From Pardosa pseudoannulata (taxonomy: Eukaryota; Arthropoda; Arachnida; Araneae; Lycosidae), in contig CM063498.1 of NCBI GenBank assembly GCA_032207245.1, positions 52,373,339 to 52,437,338 on the forward strand: DNA of 64,000 nucleotides. Direction: 5' to 3'. Positions 35,933 through 47,660 of this stretch are shown piece by piece. The first letter of the stretch is position 1. Every line of letters starts with the position of its first letter. Under the pieces are notes generated by a model, which was not told where the DNA came from, did not search any database, and worked only from the letters and a program-made list of their open reading frames with translations. The position numbers and the translations under genes were made by a program.

Positions 35933-37126
35933 CACTGTCTACCAATAAGTGTTTCGACACCTATGCAAATGACGATATCTGTGGTCTTGAGGTACGTCAC
36001 GGCCTCCGGTATACATCGTGTAGGAAACAGCATCGGCATTAGTCGCAAGATGCAGCGCAGTTCGGAGCTCTTTGATTTCGAGAAAGGTATAATTATCGGG
36101 TATCACAAATGTGGCCAATCCTTAAGGGACATATCTAGCGATCTGAAATACCTAAAATCGACAGTAGCCAGTGTGATAAAGAAGTGGAAGGTGAGCGGTG
36201 ATTGTAGAAATGTGTTCCGAGTCTGCAGACCAACGAAACTGGGAGATAGAGACCGACGAGTGTTGTCCTGAGATATTCGGAAAAACTGCACCCAACCGAT
36301 GGCCCTCATCCGCGAGGAGTTTTAACAGGCACCCAGGAGTATTGTTTCAATGAATACCATCCGTGAGGAAGCACATCTACTTGGTTTTTATGGTCGTGCT
36401 GTTGCTCATAAGCCTTTGATCACAAAGTCCAACTGCACTACTCGGTTAATGTGGTGCAAAGAACATCAAAATTGGACCGTAGATCAGTGGAAACGGGTTC
36501 TTTGGAGTGACAAATCAAGGTTCACCCTTTACCGTTCGGGTGGCAGGGTCTGAGTCTGGCGTCTGCCTGGAGAACGTCTCCTGCCAGAATGCATTGAGCC
36601 AACAGTCAAATTCGGCGTAGGTGGAATTATGGTCTAGGGGTGTTTCTCCGGTATGGACTGGGACTCTTGGTCCCCATTCATGGTAAACTCAACGCCGATG
36701 CCTAGTGCACTATTTTGGATGACAATGTGCTTCCTACGTTGTGGCAGTTTTACGGGTTGGACCCCTGTTACTTCCAGGATGACAATGCCAATTGTCATGT
36801 ATCGAGGTTAACCAAGGCTTGGTACGGTACCAATGAAGCCTGCCCAGAGCCTAGACCTGAACCCTATCGACAACCTCTGGGACGAGTTGGATCACCGAAT
36901 TAAGGGGAGCACTACCCGTCCAAAATCGGTGAATGAACTTGTATGTCTACTCCAAGCCGAGTGGAAGATAATACCACTAGCTGTAATACAAAGACTTGTG
37001 GAAAGTGTGCCCCGGATTGTTCTCGCTATTACTGCCTCTCGTGGAGGCTCTACCAACTATTGATTTTGAATAAAGTTAGTTTTTCTTTTCTATCACAGGT
37101 ATCCAAATACTTATTGGTAGTCAGTG
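35933..37126 (+). mobile_element. Tc1-like transposon, second copy, decayed
   Basis: The ends CACTGTCTACCAATAAGTGT and, read inward from the right, CACTGACTACCAATAAGTAT match those of the element at 4541-5757. TA flanks both sides (35931-35932 and 37127-37128). The copy is in the opposite orientation to the first and 1194 bp long. Confidence 0.95.
36051..37063 (+). pseudogene. Tc1-like transposase pseudogene
   Basis: The frame is colinear with the transposase at 4590-5633 but broken by several stops. These include one in 'ctgagatattcgg' (about 36270), 'ttttaacag' (about 36323), 'gtctgagtctgg' (36550) and 'gtctagggg' (36633), several at Trp, Arg or Gln codons as expected from C-to-T decay. 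The first catalytic block reads WSDKSRF, with the Glu after the Asp changed to Lys. FQDDNA and NLWDELDHR remain readable. The C-terminus reaches SRGGSTNY at 37063. Inactive. Confidence 0.93.
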
Positions 37127-37128
37127 TA

Positions 37129-38595
37129 TATGTATACATATATTTATATACCTTTAGATATGTAAACATATGTATAAATAAATAATGTATGTATTCAGGC
37201 AAAATTGTATACTTACATAAATATTATATAATCGATTATTTTCTTAGCTATATACAATGTTATAATATAGGTAGGAAACAAATTGGGCAGAATAAATTCA
37301 TTCCATTTTATGACTTAAATTCTATTGTATTTTAGATTAAAAACTCTCCGAAAAGAATCTTCATTAAATCTCGAAAAGAGAGAATTCGTAGGAACAAACC
37401 TGGATTTCACCGGCTTCCAAAAACTAAACAAAAAAGTTACACAGAAAAGAGTTAAATGGAAATCCTCAAATAGCCTTCAAACAGAAATAAAAAACAACTT
37501 TAGACAGCAATATGTTATTAAAATTTACTTTCCTGTTTCTTTAATGGGCAGTCTCATTATCCTTCGCGCAGCTAAACAAAAGACGGTAGTGCTACAAACC
37601 AAATAAAGCAACATTTAATGAGACTAAAATCTGTAGTTTGTAAAACGGAGGTAATGAAACATAAATCTTCTGCAATAAGCTGCCACAATTTTTGCACAAT
37701 ATGATTTCGTCCAATTTGAGGTAAATTTTCCAGCAATCTTTGTTATATTTTCCAGTTTTACGTGCATAAACTAATTCTTTACGGGTGTCTCATATATGAC
37801 AGCTTGATAGAAAATTTTACCATACAATAGATTCCAGACCGGATATTTTGGAGATAGACTAATACGAAGTTTCTAAAGAATAGAGTAACGCGCTGTATCG
37901 CGATTAGCATGACGAAAAGTTCTCTCGTAAAATTTCGAATTTCTCGATAGCTATCTAAATATTTAACCCCGAAAAATTTCATTTCCTAACAAAAGACAGA
38001 GTGGTATCAAAGAAAGTTTACATTTGTGGAATAGGATATACTATTGCAAAATGAGGATAATAAAGTTGAACATATTCTTGGTGATACTTATATGAAACTT
38101 GATAGCTACATTGCTTTATTGAAGAAAAATGCTTTTGTTGAAGAAGGTTTAGAATTTCATAACCGAAGTCACTATTGATTTTATTTGACATGAGTCTATG
38201 TATTTTAGTAAAATAAAAATTTCATTCCTTAATTTGTGTTTACAATTTCAACGCAAGAACTGCAACATTCAAAATGATGTGATAATTTTTTTAACTTGCT
38301 TTGAAGGTTATTAAAGTAAAAAAATGCATTTGTTGTATGAGATTTACAGTGGCAAAGCAAATGATTGTAAAAGTGTACTATTCACAAAACAAGTAAGAAA
38401 TGTTCAATTTCTATCACCGACACGCTATTTTAATGTTGTAACTTTAAATTATTTTTGAGTTCTTAATTAATTAGAATACTTCTTTTGAAAGAACAGCATA
38501 CACCTTATGGTATGCCGCTGTACTTACGCGCACGTGCAAACACATAGACACAAGTGTGTGTGTGTGTGTGTGTGTGTGTTTCTGTCTGTTGTAAT
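37129..38595. other. AT-rich sequence; one unidentified open frame and a TG microsatellite
   Basis: A 93-codon plus-strand open frame at 37325-37606 is Lys-rich and has no recognised domain or repeat; chance is the simplest reading. A short (TG)n run lies at 38553-38579. Nothing else was recognised. Confidence 0.4.
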
Positions 38596-39246
38596 CAGGG
38601 CTCGACTAAGATACTTTTGTGCCCAGGGCACAATCCAATTTTTGTGCCCTCCACCCCCATGCAAATTTATAGCGACAAGTTATTATCATAATTACAGTCA
38701 TATAAAAATTATAACATTGAATTAGCAAACATATTTAAGAAATTAGCATTAAAGTAATATTCAAAATCAAAAACACCAAATTTTCATTTTACGTAATCAT
38801 TATTATCTCTGTTTAGCCATGCTAAAAATTAAGGACTTTTAAAGACCTAGAGTGACCCACTTTTTTTATTTTTACCTTGTCACACTCACAAGCTCTGTGG
38901 TGCAGAAAATAAATAATAATAGAATTAAAAATAATTTAAATTGATGAGATGATTTAATGGTTTATAGTGGTACGTTGCTAATAATCTGTCTTATAAATAT
39001 GCAATAACCCATAGGATAAAAAGAGCACCAGGTTTGTTGAGGGAATTAATTATCAGGTAAATAACAGTAAAATTAAAGTAAATAGGAAACAATATAGTTC
39101 ATGACAAACAGTACAATAATTTATTAAAACTTAACGATGATAGTGTAAGTTTGCAATTTTCCCCCACTTAATATGTATTTCAAGCACTCGACTAAATTTT
39201 CATGCCCAGGGCACGTGCCAAGTGCCCGTGCGATAATCAGGCCCTG
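38596..39246 (+). mobile_element. hAT MITE, copy 1 (651 bp)
   Basis: The left end is CAGGGCTCGACTAAGATAC and the right end read inward is CAGGGCCTGATTATCGCAC. A 'gtgcccagggcac' type palindrome lies just inside both ends. Flanks are gttgtaat and gttctaat, an 8-bp target duplication with one mismatch. The whole sequence reappears in reverse complement at 40436-41091. It has no coding frame. Confidence 0.93.
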
Positions 39247-39883
39247 GTTCTAATGTATTAATTTGATAAAAAAATTAATTATTACGAATATTAACTTTTT
39301 GGGTATCCACCAGATGGCAGTACTTGAGCACTACTTAGACAACATAGTTTTGATAAATAAAATTAACTTTCAATTTGAAGGAAATGTGCAAATGTAATTC
39401 CATTGATGTATCATACAATGATAATAAAAGAAGGAGATAAATGCATATAATTCAATAGTCGTACCAGAAAGTCATGTGGTGTACACATCAAATATTTTTT
39501 CAAACATAGTCCTAAAAGTTTGAAACTTCGATAGTATTTTTAGGAAATCTACGCACAAATAATTCATAACTTTGTTTTACCAGCCTGATATACGTATCTC
39601 TATGCAAAGTCTGTGTAACGTGAATTTCAAAGTCCAAGAATCTTTATCAAATTTTTATTGGATATTCAAAAATATTCAAATGTATTCTAGCTGAGCTATT
39701 GATTATCTGACATATATTGGCATTTTCAAGAGACTTTCATGATGAAAATTTTGACTCCAGGGCAGAATTGTTACTCTGTATCTATCAAATGTTTCATAAT
39801 CATTTAAACAAACTTTGATTCTGCTTACTCATTATATGTTACATGGGAGTTTTGTTTAAAATCCCTCCCAATCTAGTTGACAG
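39247..39883. other. AT-rich spacer
   Basis: No gene or repeat was recognised between the MITE and the 432-bp tandem units. Confidence 0.4.
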
Positions 39884-41788
39884 AATAGAGCAAATTATAT
39901 CGGTCGAAAGGTAGCTTTCATATTTAGATTTCCAGAATAATTAATTTAAGACAGAGAGTTTAAACAGTAATGTACATAATACTCATGCACCATTCTTTGT
40001 TGTTCTTGAACAGTGTACTGAATGGGCGCTACATTCAGAGTCTAATTAAAGCGTGGGCCGACTATGCCTAGGCCCCGGGACCCCAATATTTCATATTTAA
40101 TTTTTAAATCACAAATTATTTAATTAGCTAAATTGAAAAATTATTCAAGCTATTAATTAAACAAATTAATTAACAAAATTGTTAATTAAAAATTAATTCA
40201 CGCAATATTTCATGGACCTTTACCTAGGAAGTTACATAATAGTCAATGATAGTTTTTATTATTGGAAATTATAAAATTCAAATGGTAAAATCATACTCAT
40301 TTTGTACTTCTAGTTCACTGAATAGAGCAAATTATATCAGTGGAAGGGTTCTTTTCATATTTCGATTTCCAGAATAATTAATTTAAGACAGAGAGTTTAA
40401 ACAGTAATGTACATAATATTTATACACCATTCTTTCAGGGCCTAATTATCGCAGGGGCACGTGCCCTGGGTACGAACATTTAGTCGAGTGCTTAAAACAC
40501 ATATTAAGTGGAGAAAAATTGCAAACTTACGCTAACATCGTTCAGTTTTAATACATTATTGTACGAGGTAATTTTGTTTGACAGGAACTATATTGTTTCA
40601 TATTTACTTTAATTTTACTGTTATTTACCTGATAATTAATTCCCTCAACAAACCTGGTGCTCTTTTTATCCTATGGGTTATTGCATATTTATAAGACAGA
40701 TTATTAGCAACGTACCACTATAAACCATTAAATCATCTCATCAATTTAAATTATTTTTAATTCTATTATTATTTATTTTCTGCACCACAGAGCTTGTGAG
40801 TGTGACAAGGTAAAAATAAAAAAAAGTGGGTCACTCTAGGTCTTTAAAAGTCCTTAATTTTTAGCATGGCTAAACAGAGATAATAATGATTACGTAAAAT
40901 GAAAATTTGGTGTTTTTGATTTTGAATATTACTTTAATGCTAATTTCTTAAATATGTTTGCTAATTCAATGTTATAATTTTTATATGACTGTAATTATGA
41001 TAATAACTTGTCACTATAAATTTGCAATGGGGGTGGAGGGCACAAAAATTGGATTGTGCCCTGGGCACAAAAGTATCTTAGTCAGGTCCTGCATTCTTTA
41101 TTGTTCTTGAATAATGCCCTGAATGTGCGCTTTATCTAGGGCGTGATTAAAGAGTGAGCCGACTATGCCTTGGACTTGGGGACTTAATATTTTTATATCC
41201 AATTTTTAAACCATAAATTATTTAATTAACTAAATTGAAAAATCTATTCAATCTATTAATTATTTAAACAAATTAATTAACAAATTTGTTAATTAAAAAT
41301 TAATTCAAGCAATATTTCATGGAACTTTGCCCAGGAAGTTACATAATAGCCAATGATGGTTTTTATTATTAGAAATTATAAAATTTATACGCTTTTTGTA
41401 CTTCTAGTCCACAGAATAGAGCAAATTATATCAGTGGAAAAGTTCTTTTCATATTTAGATTTGCAGAATAATTAATTTAAGACAGAGCGTTAAAACAGTA
41501 ATGTATATAATATTTATGCGCCATTCTTTATTGTTCTTGAACACTGTGCTGAATGTGAGTTTTATTCAGGGCTGGTTTAAAGCGTGAGCCGACTATGTCT
41601 TGAACCCGGGGTCCTAATATTTTTATATCCAATTTTTAAAACATAAATTATTTAATTAACTAAATTGAAAAATTATTCAAGCTATAAATAAAACAAATTA
41701 ATTAACAAATTTGTTAATTAAAAATTAATTCAAGAAATATTTTATGGACCTTTACCCAGGAAGTTACATAGTAGCCAATGATAGTTTA
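39884..41788 (+). repeat. three-unit ~432-bp tandem repeat interrupted by a hAT MITE
   Basis: Unit starts marked by 'aatagagcaaattatatc' are at 39884, 40321 and 41414. The first spacing is 437 bp. The second is 1093 bp, which becomes 429 bp when the MITE (656 bp) and one 8-bp target copy are removed. Each unit contains 'cattctttgttgttcttga'-like sequence, 'gccgactatg' and an AT-rich 'ttaattaacaaa' palindrome. The third unit ends near 41788. Confidence 0.92.
40436..41091 (-). mobile_element. hAT MITE, copy 2, with perfect 8-bp TSD
   Basis: Reverse complement of 38596-39246, with ends CAGGGCCTAATTATCGCAG and, read inward from the right, CAGGACCTGACTAAGATAC. The 8 bp cattcttt flank it exactly (40428-40435 and 41092-41099). 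The flanking tandem unit supplies an independent empty site near 39993 (catgcaccattctttgttg), confirming the insertion. Confidence 0.97.
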
Positions 41789-41839
41789 ATAATGTGCCTT
41801 TGGCTTTTAAAATGCAACACAAGAGTGAAAGTACGACAT

Positions 41840-42240
41840 ATACCCAAGTGAATCCTCGTAATTTTGAAGCAGGGACCAAGCAGAAGACCAATAGGCTTGG
41901 CCTGTCACCCCCCAAGAGATATTGATTGAGAACTTGGAGGACATTGTGACCACGAATCTATTTTACGCGCCCCAGTCACCCTTAACTACCAAGCAAAAGA
42001 CCAATAGGCTTGGCGCGTCCCGCCCCAAGAGGTATTGATTGAGAACTTGGAGGACATTGTGACCACGAACCTATTTTACGTGCCCCAGTCACCCTTAACG
42101 ACCAAGAAGAAGACCAATAGGCTTGGCCCCCCCCAGAGGTATTGATTGAGAACTTGGAGGACATTGTGACCACGAACCTATTTTACGTGCCCCAGTCACC
42201 CTTAACGACCAAGAAGAAGACCAATAGGCTTGGCCTGTTG
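41840..42240 (-). repeat. ~113-bp tandem array of the SINE family 2 body
   Basis: Unit starts 'accaag' are at 41875, 41988, 42101 and 42208. Read on the minus strand each unit has 'acgtaaaataggtt', 'gtggtcacaatg', 'caagttctcaatcaatacc' and 'ggtcttcttcttggtc'. These match, in order, the SINE body at 44430-44550. The left edge continues into the SINE 3' end ('aattacgagga' on the minus strand). No tRNA head is attached on the right, where the sequence changes at 'cctgttgtaaacc'. Confidence 0.9.
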
Positions 42241-42249
42241 TAAACCTAT

Positions 42250-43440
42250 TTGGTACAAATGGTCTCATAATATATTCAATATTTATTTTAAATACTGATT
42301 GCCTGGATTTGACATTACTGTAGGTTGTCAAGTTTTCATAAAAATGGTCTTGCATATTGTAAATAAAGTTATAACATGAACTGTTTTTAAAGGAACCTTA
42401 ACAGAAAAAAGATGTTACATTAAGATCACGAAGATAAAATACATAAATGATATTATTGTACTTTAACCATTGAGAAAAAAAGGTGAGCTAATACTTAACT
42501 TAGCATCTAATAATTTATCTGATAAATTGTCTAATATGTTTTGAAAAAAAAAAAGATATACATAAATTAAAGAAAAATCAATATTTAAAAGCATAACATA
42601 AGGAAAATTGCAAATTAACTGCTTAACTGTTTAATTGTCCTGCTAAGTTCTTAGGAATTATTCTTAGTAATAAAAAGTAACAAAATATTGTTACCTTATT
42701 CAAGAAACGCTTTAAGCATCTTCTTGCAGCTTAAAACTGGCCTGGGTTGTACATTAAATTATCTTTTGTAACAAGCATCATAAGAATAGAATGTGATTTA
42801 TACATACAAAACCAAGTACTTTTTGCTTTAGACAAGTACCAAGAATCATCGAATATTGCAAAATATAGCACTTTTATATGCCCTAATTCAATTGAAATTA
42901 AAATAACCCGAAAAGCAGTTTTAAAACAAACCCCGTAAGTTTCGTATATACCCCGTATAAGATATAGAACCAGATCAAAGGCTGGATACAAAATATTGAA
43001 TTAGGCTGGTAATACAAGAACTATTACAGTTGATGAACTTGGAGGTAAACATCAAATGCTTTATGCTGTCTTTGTCTATAGGTACATTTGTGAGTAGTGG
43101 AAAAAACGGTTTCCCAGGAGAAATCGGGTGTTTTTGGGAAGGGAATTTTGAAAATTTCAAAATGGAATTTTGAAGTATTTTGAAGTCGCCAATTCCTATG
43201 ACACAATGAGAACCAACTTTTTTTCTGTCTTTGTTGTAGATCTCAAAAGTTGATATTTTCACAAAATTTAACTATTTTATGTTATAATAAAAAGTGAATA
43301 ATTTGGATTAACAACTATATTTGGCATATCATGTTTAGCATGAAGTATGATATATTTTTTCTTTAGAAATATCCAATATTTTTATTATTTACATAAATAA
43401 GATTTTCTGTAGTGAACAAAACCTATAAATTTATTTTTCT
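42250..43440. other. AT-rich sequence, no supported gene
   Basis: Overlapping open frames of 60-95 codons on both strands (42731-43262) have no family features. The GC-richer words near 43106-43170 ('gggaagggaattttg') resemble, inverted, the words at 44230-44280, so 43.0-44.3 kb may be one unrecognised element. Confidence 0.35.
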
Positions 43441-43676
43441 TATAACATTCTTTATTTTTTATATATACATATAATGATATTTATTTATATATAATATAAT
43501 ATTTGTATTATTTTCTATATGTAAAATAAAAAAGTATAAATATATATCTATTATATATATAATGATATATATAATGTATTATAATATATTATATTAATAT
43601 GTATAATATATATCTGATAATATATATGAATTTATTATATGTTATTATATATTATATGATATAAATATATAATATA

Positions 43677-43744
<68 letters not shown>

Positions 43745-43760
43745 ATATAATGTTTGTGCG
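43440..43760. repeat. AT-rich simple repeat with (AT)n core
   Basis: Imperfect TA/ATA repeats culminate in near-pure (AT)n at about 43675-43750. A second pure tract lies at 44064-44127. Confidence 0.9.
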
Positions 43761-44063
43761 TGTAAGAATTGGATACAAATGCAACAGTGTCATTTGATTG
43801 CACCTTTAAATAATATGCATTACAGATAATAAATGTTATTTTAAATTTAAAGATATTTATTTTTATATTATAGTTTAACATAGCAATTTTCATAATACAT
43901 ATATAAGCTTAATATATATAAAAAATATATGATCATAATGCATATAATTATTATATTAGCAATTAAAATTGAAGCAACCAGTTATGCGTTAAGACTAACA
44001 GGGTAATTAATTACATAAGTACTACTATAAAATCATTTAAATGTTCATTGCTATTATTTCGTG

Positions 44064-44086
44064 AATATATATATATTATATATATA

Positions 44087-44127
<41 letters not shown>
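44064..44127. repeat. (AT)n microsatellite
   Basis: Dinucleotide AT run, broken by two 'ATTATA' interruptions. Confidence 0.95.
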
Positions 44128-44128
<1 letters not shown>

Positions 44129-44336
44129 ATTGCCAATGGTAAAAAAAAAACATCTCTTAGAAATAATATGCTAGTTCTTAAATAGATACTGTTAAAAAAT
44201 AAATGTAAACATTGTTAAAATGATTTCTTCCCAAGTCCCCAAAATTTCGATTTATTCCCCAAAATTCCCGGAATTCCCACCTCTTCAAACTTCTGGGTTT
44301 TTTACTATCTGTCTATAGGTAGTCTAAATTTCCTTG

Positions 44337-44605
44337 GGGAGCCGCTATATCTCAGTCGGTAAAGGTAGCGATCTCGTAACCGGTGGGTAACGGAATTCAG
44401 GCTCTGCCTAAAATCCGCCATGTTCATTAATGGTGGTTGCAGTACGTAAAATAGGTTAATGGTCACAATGACCTTCAAGTTCCCAAACAATACCTTTAGT
44501 GGTAGGATAAGATTAGGGTCTTCTGCTTGGTCCCAGCTTCTAAATTACGAGGACCAATCGGGGGTGCTGCTACTCGCGTCCGTGGAATACCTTAAGCTAC
44601 ACGTG
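44337..44605 (+). mobile_element. SINE family 2, tRNA-headed
   Basis: The head 'gggagccgctatatctcag', 'tcggtaaaggtagcg', 'atctcgtaaccgg' is tRNA-like, with a clear D-arm/A-box and a degenerate B-box region near 44395. The body follows: 'gtacgtaaaataggtt', 'ggtcacaatg', 'cttctgcttggtccc' and 'aattacgagga'. The body is the source type of the tandem array at 41840-42240. The anticodon-position bases suggest a threonine tRNA origin, but this is weak. Confidence 0.75.
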
Positions 44606-44979
44606 CTCGGTTGGTGTTAAACGAGCAACAGCCTGGTAGTATTGAGCGAAAGCTTAACAGGCAAAAAGTCACTGAAAAAAAAAGATCCGTAAAAAAAATA
44701 TATCAAAATCTGCATATCGATTGAATATGTATGACCCTGTTTACAAAACTTTCTTACTAATCCCGAATGTAATTTAAAATGCAAATCATAGTGCCAGGGA
44801 ATGTATACCCCAACATAGCATTCATTTATGCAATAATATTTCATTCTCATTGTCCCATGATAGACAAATATAAAAATCTCATTTCGTACTAAATTAGTTG
44901 TGGTTATAGTTTTAGCTAAAGCAAACCTCATTTTAAAAATAAAACAATTTTTCCCCCCTTTCTTTGACAAAGCCGTATT

Positions 44980-45240
44980 AGAATTCGAAACTAATATTGT
45001 GTACTAGAAACTGGAGAGTAATTTCTGTTATGAAATTCCCGGGAAGGAGCAATGTCGCTCAAATACTTCCGAGTTGGAAAGTGAATTACAGAAAATGTTA
45101 TTTTGTCGTAATAAAATATAATGGGTTAAACTAATTTCATCAGAGTTTTCAAAATTTTATGTCATGGGTCGTTTGTCCTATCGTTATAAGCTATACTTGA
45201 AATTTCACAAATTATCTTTTAGAATATAAAGAATATATTT
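44980..45240 (+). repeat. dispersed repeat S, copy 1
   Basis: Words such as 'cgaaactaatattgtg', 'ttatgaaattccc', 'ttttgtcgtaa' and 'ttttagaatataa' occur in the same order at 48800-49075. The family is unclassified, with no coding frame. Confidence 0.7.
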
Positions 45241-45437
45241 TTTTAAAGTTTTACTCATTACTTAGACTACATATAAACAGAAGATAGAGTAAGCAAAGTA
45301 TGATAGCTTTTTAACATACTACTGAAAACACACATACACATACATGCATGTAGTGAGAAACGTTATTAATTTATCCAGTACGATGGTCAAATAAATACAC
45401 ATATATATACTTTTATAATTAAAATTAGATCCTAGAG

Positions 45438-45912
45438 CAGGGATAAAAAATTAAGGCAAGCCGAAGGTTTTATCCCTCGCGGATAGAATTTTAAGTTGCC
45501 GGTTCGAGGCAAATTAAAAGAAATATATATCTATACATTATATATCCATCTCCTTTTCTACTTTGCTTAAATATTATATCCCAAATTTATTATCTCATGC
45601 TCAGAAGATCAGCGGTATATTTGCTTCTTATATGTGAACAAGTGTTTTCAACTTTGAACCTTAGAATAATTTCAGAAGTAGACTGACAGATGAGCATTTA
45701 GCATCGTTCCTTAAAATCAGTACATCTCACTTCGAACCTCAGTATAAGGAACTTTTAAAAATGAAATCGCAATTTCATTCATTAAATATCTCATTAGTAT
45801 TTAAGCCGTTAAGTACTTGTATGTTATTTTATAAAATTTTAGAAAAATTTATCTTGGCCCTCCAAACTTATTTCGAGTTTAGGCCCGAGGCCGAAAATGG
45901 TTGTCAATCCTG
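45438..45912 (+). mobile_element. small hAT element with perfect 8-bp TSD and hATC remnant
   Basis: It starts CAGGGATAAAAAATTAAGG and ends in CCTG; read inward the right end is CAGGATTGACAACC. The 8 bp tcctagag flank both sides (45430-45437 and 45913-45920). Within it, plus-strand frames read CEQVFSTLN near 45637, then after a frameshift RLTDEHLASFLKIST and FEPQYKELL. This is the C-terminal dimerisation region typical of vertebrate-type Charlie/ZBED hAT transposases. The rest of the transposase is deleted. Confidence 0.9.
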
Positions 45913-45996
45913 TCCTAGAGCTTAGGAACTTATGATACTTGGATAGTAGTCATTAAAAAAATCTTTTGATTCACAAAGTCACAAAATAATATCTCT

Positions 45997-46152
45997 GCCG
46001 AATAGCAAACAGCTGCTGTGTTCTGTAGAGTCCGTGGGTTCGAATTCCACTAGAGGCATGAATGTTTGTAGCCATTCAGAATCAGCTTTAAGCAGTAGGT
46101 CCCGGTCGTATTAGAGTACTAAAAAGTGTATTGTAGCACTTCAAACCAAAAC
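45997..46152 (+). mobile_element. SINE family 1, partial
   Basis: The B-box segment 'gtgggttcgaattccac' and the body words 'atgaatgtttgtagcc', 'ctttaagcagtaggtcccgg' and 'gtagcacttcaaacc' are present. The A-box part of the head is mostly deleted. Confidence 0.85.
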
Positions 46153-46159
46153 TTCTCTC

Positions 46160-47050
46160 AATCAAATGCAATATGCATGACTCTTAGACATTTTATTTTC
46201 ATCACTCTAAGTGTGTGGTGTTTCTCCTACACTGCTACAATACACAAGTTAACCCTTTAGAGGTTTTAGCAGGTCAAATTGTTCGGTGGTCAATTGTAGG
46301 CAGAAGATAGAAAGTTTTGATCTCTACTTGCAGCTTGGTGATCTCATATTGTATACAATTTTCTATGGATGGCATACTCTCAACTCTGTCTATTGTTAAA
46401 ATCTTTTGGGTAATGCAAAATATGATCTAAAATGATAAGTTTGGATGCTTTTATACAAGAATAGCTAAGAGTTTTATTGATATTTGGCGTATTTTATAAA
46501 CTATTTTGCCAATTGCATTGCATTTCACTGATATGAGTAGCGAGCCATTGATGCAAACATTTTACTTGTCACGTGATTAATATTTTTATTTAGGTAACTC
46601 AATTCATTTTAAATAAACTCGCCAAAAATGTAGTTAATCTTTACGCTCCCCTAACATAAAAGTAAATGTTAAATAGTACTTTGATTGATTTAGTTTATAA
46701 TTATTATGCTTTGAAGGGAATTAAAAGTAATTAAAATGCATCATTTAATTTATGAAATTGAGTTGTTTTCGAAATTGTTTAATATTGCTGGTATGTAATA
46801 TAATGGAGAAGTAACTTTAACTTAAAAAAGTAACTTAAATTCTGAAATGGACATAACTTCTTTCGGGAATCTTAATTAACTAGACTGAATCCTTGTCGTG
46901 ATGAAACTATCGAATAAAATTGAAATTTTAGAAAATATTTATCCTCTCTAAAAACTTCCTAATCTGAACCTAAAGGTACGAAATTTTGAAAAATATAGAT
47001 TTCCACCCTGATTAAATATACTATAAAAACACTGGAAGACTAACGCAAGT
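46160..47050. other. AT-rich spacer, nothing recognised
   Basis: No repeat family or frame was recognised. Confidence 0.4.
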
Positions 47051-47225
47051 TTAAAAAAAAAACATTAGTTTATTAATTAAAAGAAATTATGTTACAGCTG
47101 ACTATCTTAAAGCTGATATGATTTATAATCCCTGAGTGCAGTTTGGCATTGCGATTTATTGTCCGTAGCCTATCATATGGTAGATAAATATTTAATTATA
47201 GCTCTTTAGTAACTTGTAACTAACT
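47050..47225 (+). repeat. dispersed repeat R, tail fragment (copy f)
   Basis: The words 'gctgatatgatttataatcc', 'tgagtgcagtttggcatt' and 'tatcatatggtagataaat' match 32165-32260. Only the 3' part of R is present. Confidence 0.6.
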
Positions 47226-47229
47226 TTTT

Positions 47230-47378
47230 GGTTTGATATTCGGTGCTGGAGTCAACGTTTTCGGACCCCACTTCATTTATAACTGTTCATAGCTCTTCAA
47301 AATCGGCTTTAAGCAGTAGGTCCCCTTATTAGCCCTCATGTTACAAAAAAGGTAGGGCGCAGCGTTCCAAACCAAACT
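47230..47378 (+). mobile_element. SINE family 1, diverged partial copy
   Basis: It contains 'tattcggtgctggagtcaac', 'tcggctttaagcagtaggt' and 'agcgttccaaaccaaac'. The B-box is mutated. Confidence 0.75.
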
Positions 47379-47384
47379 TGATCT

Positions 47385-47660
47385 AAATAAGAGTCACCTT
47401 ATTCGGATTAATTAGATATCTCTAACAATATCTAGCTGTTTAAATCGATTATTCGGTTATATCGGTTCTATTGATATCGATGCTACAGAAAATAAGGTTA
47501 ACCTTTAGTAGTATACATAGCTTAGTGGGAAGAAAGTTCTATAATTTCAACAAATTTGATATACAGTTGCTTTATGTAGTATAGGGAGTCGGGGAATTGG
47601 ACAACATACCGCAGGGATTCATCGTGAACATTGTGCTTTTATGGTGATCTCTTCTACTGA
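47385..47660. other. AT-rich spacer
   Basis: Nothing recognised. Confidence 0.4.

Noticed and set aside
37325..37606. 93-codon Lys-rich open frame
   Set aside because: No domain, no repeat and no splice or promoter context. Consistent with chance in AT-rich DNA.
43026..44300. Possible further hAT element with 'gggaattttg' words at both sides
   Set aside because: No convincing inverted ends and no 8-bp duplication could be matched. The similarity may be old or incidental.
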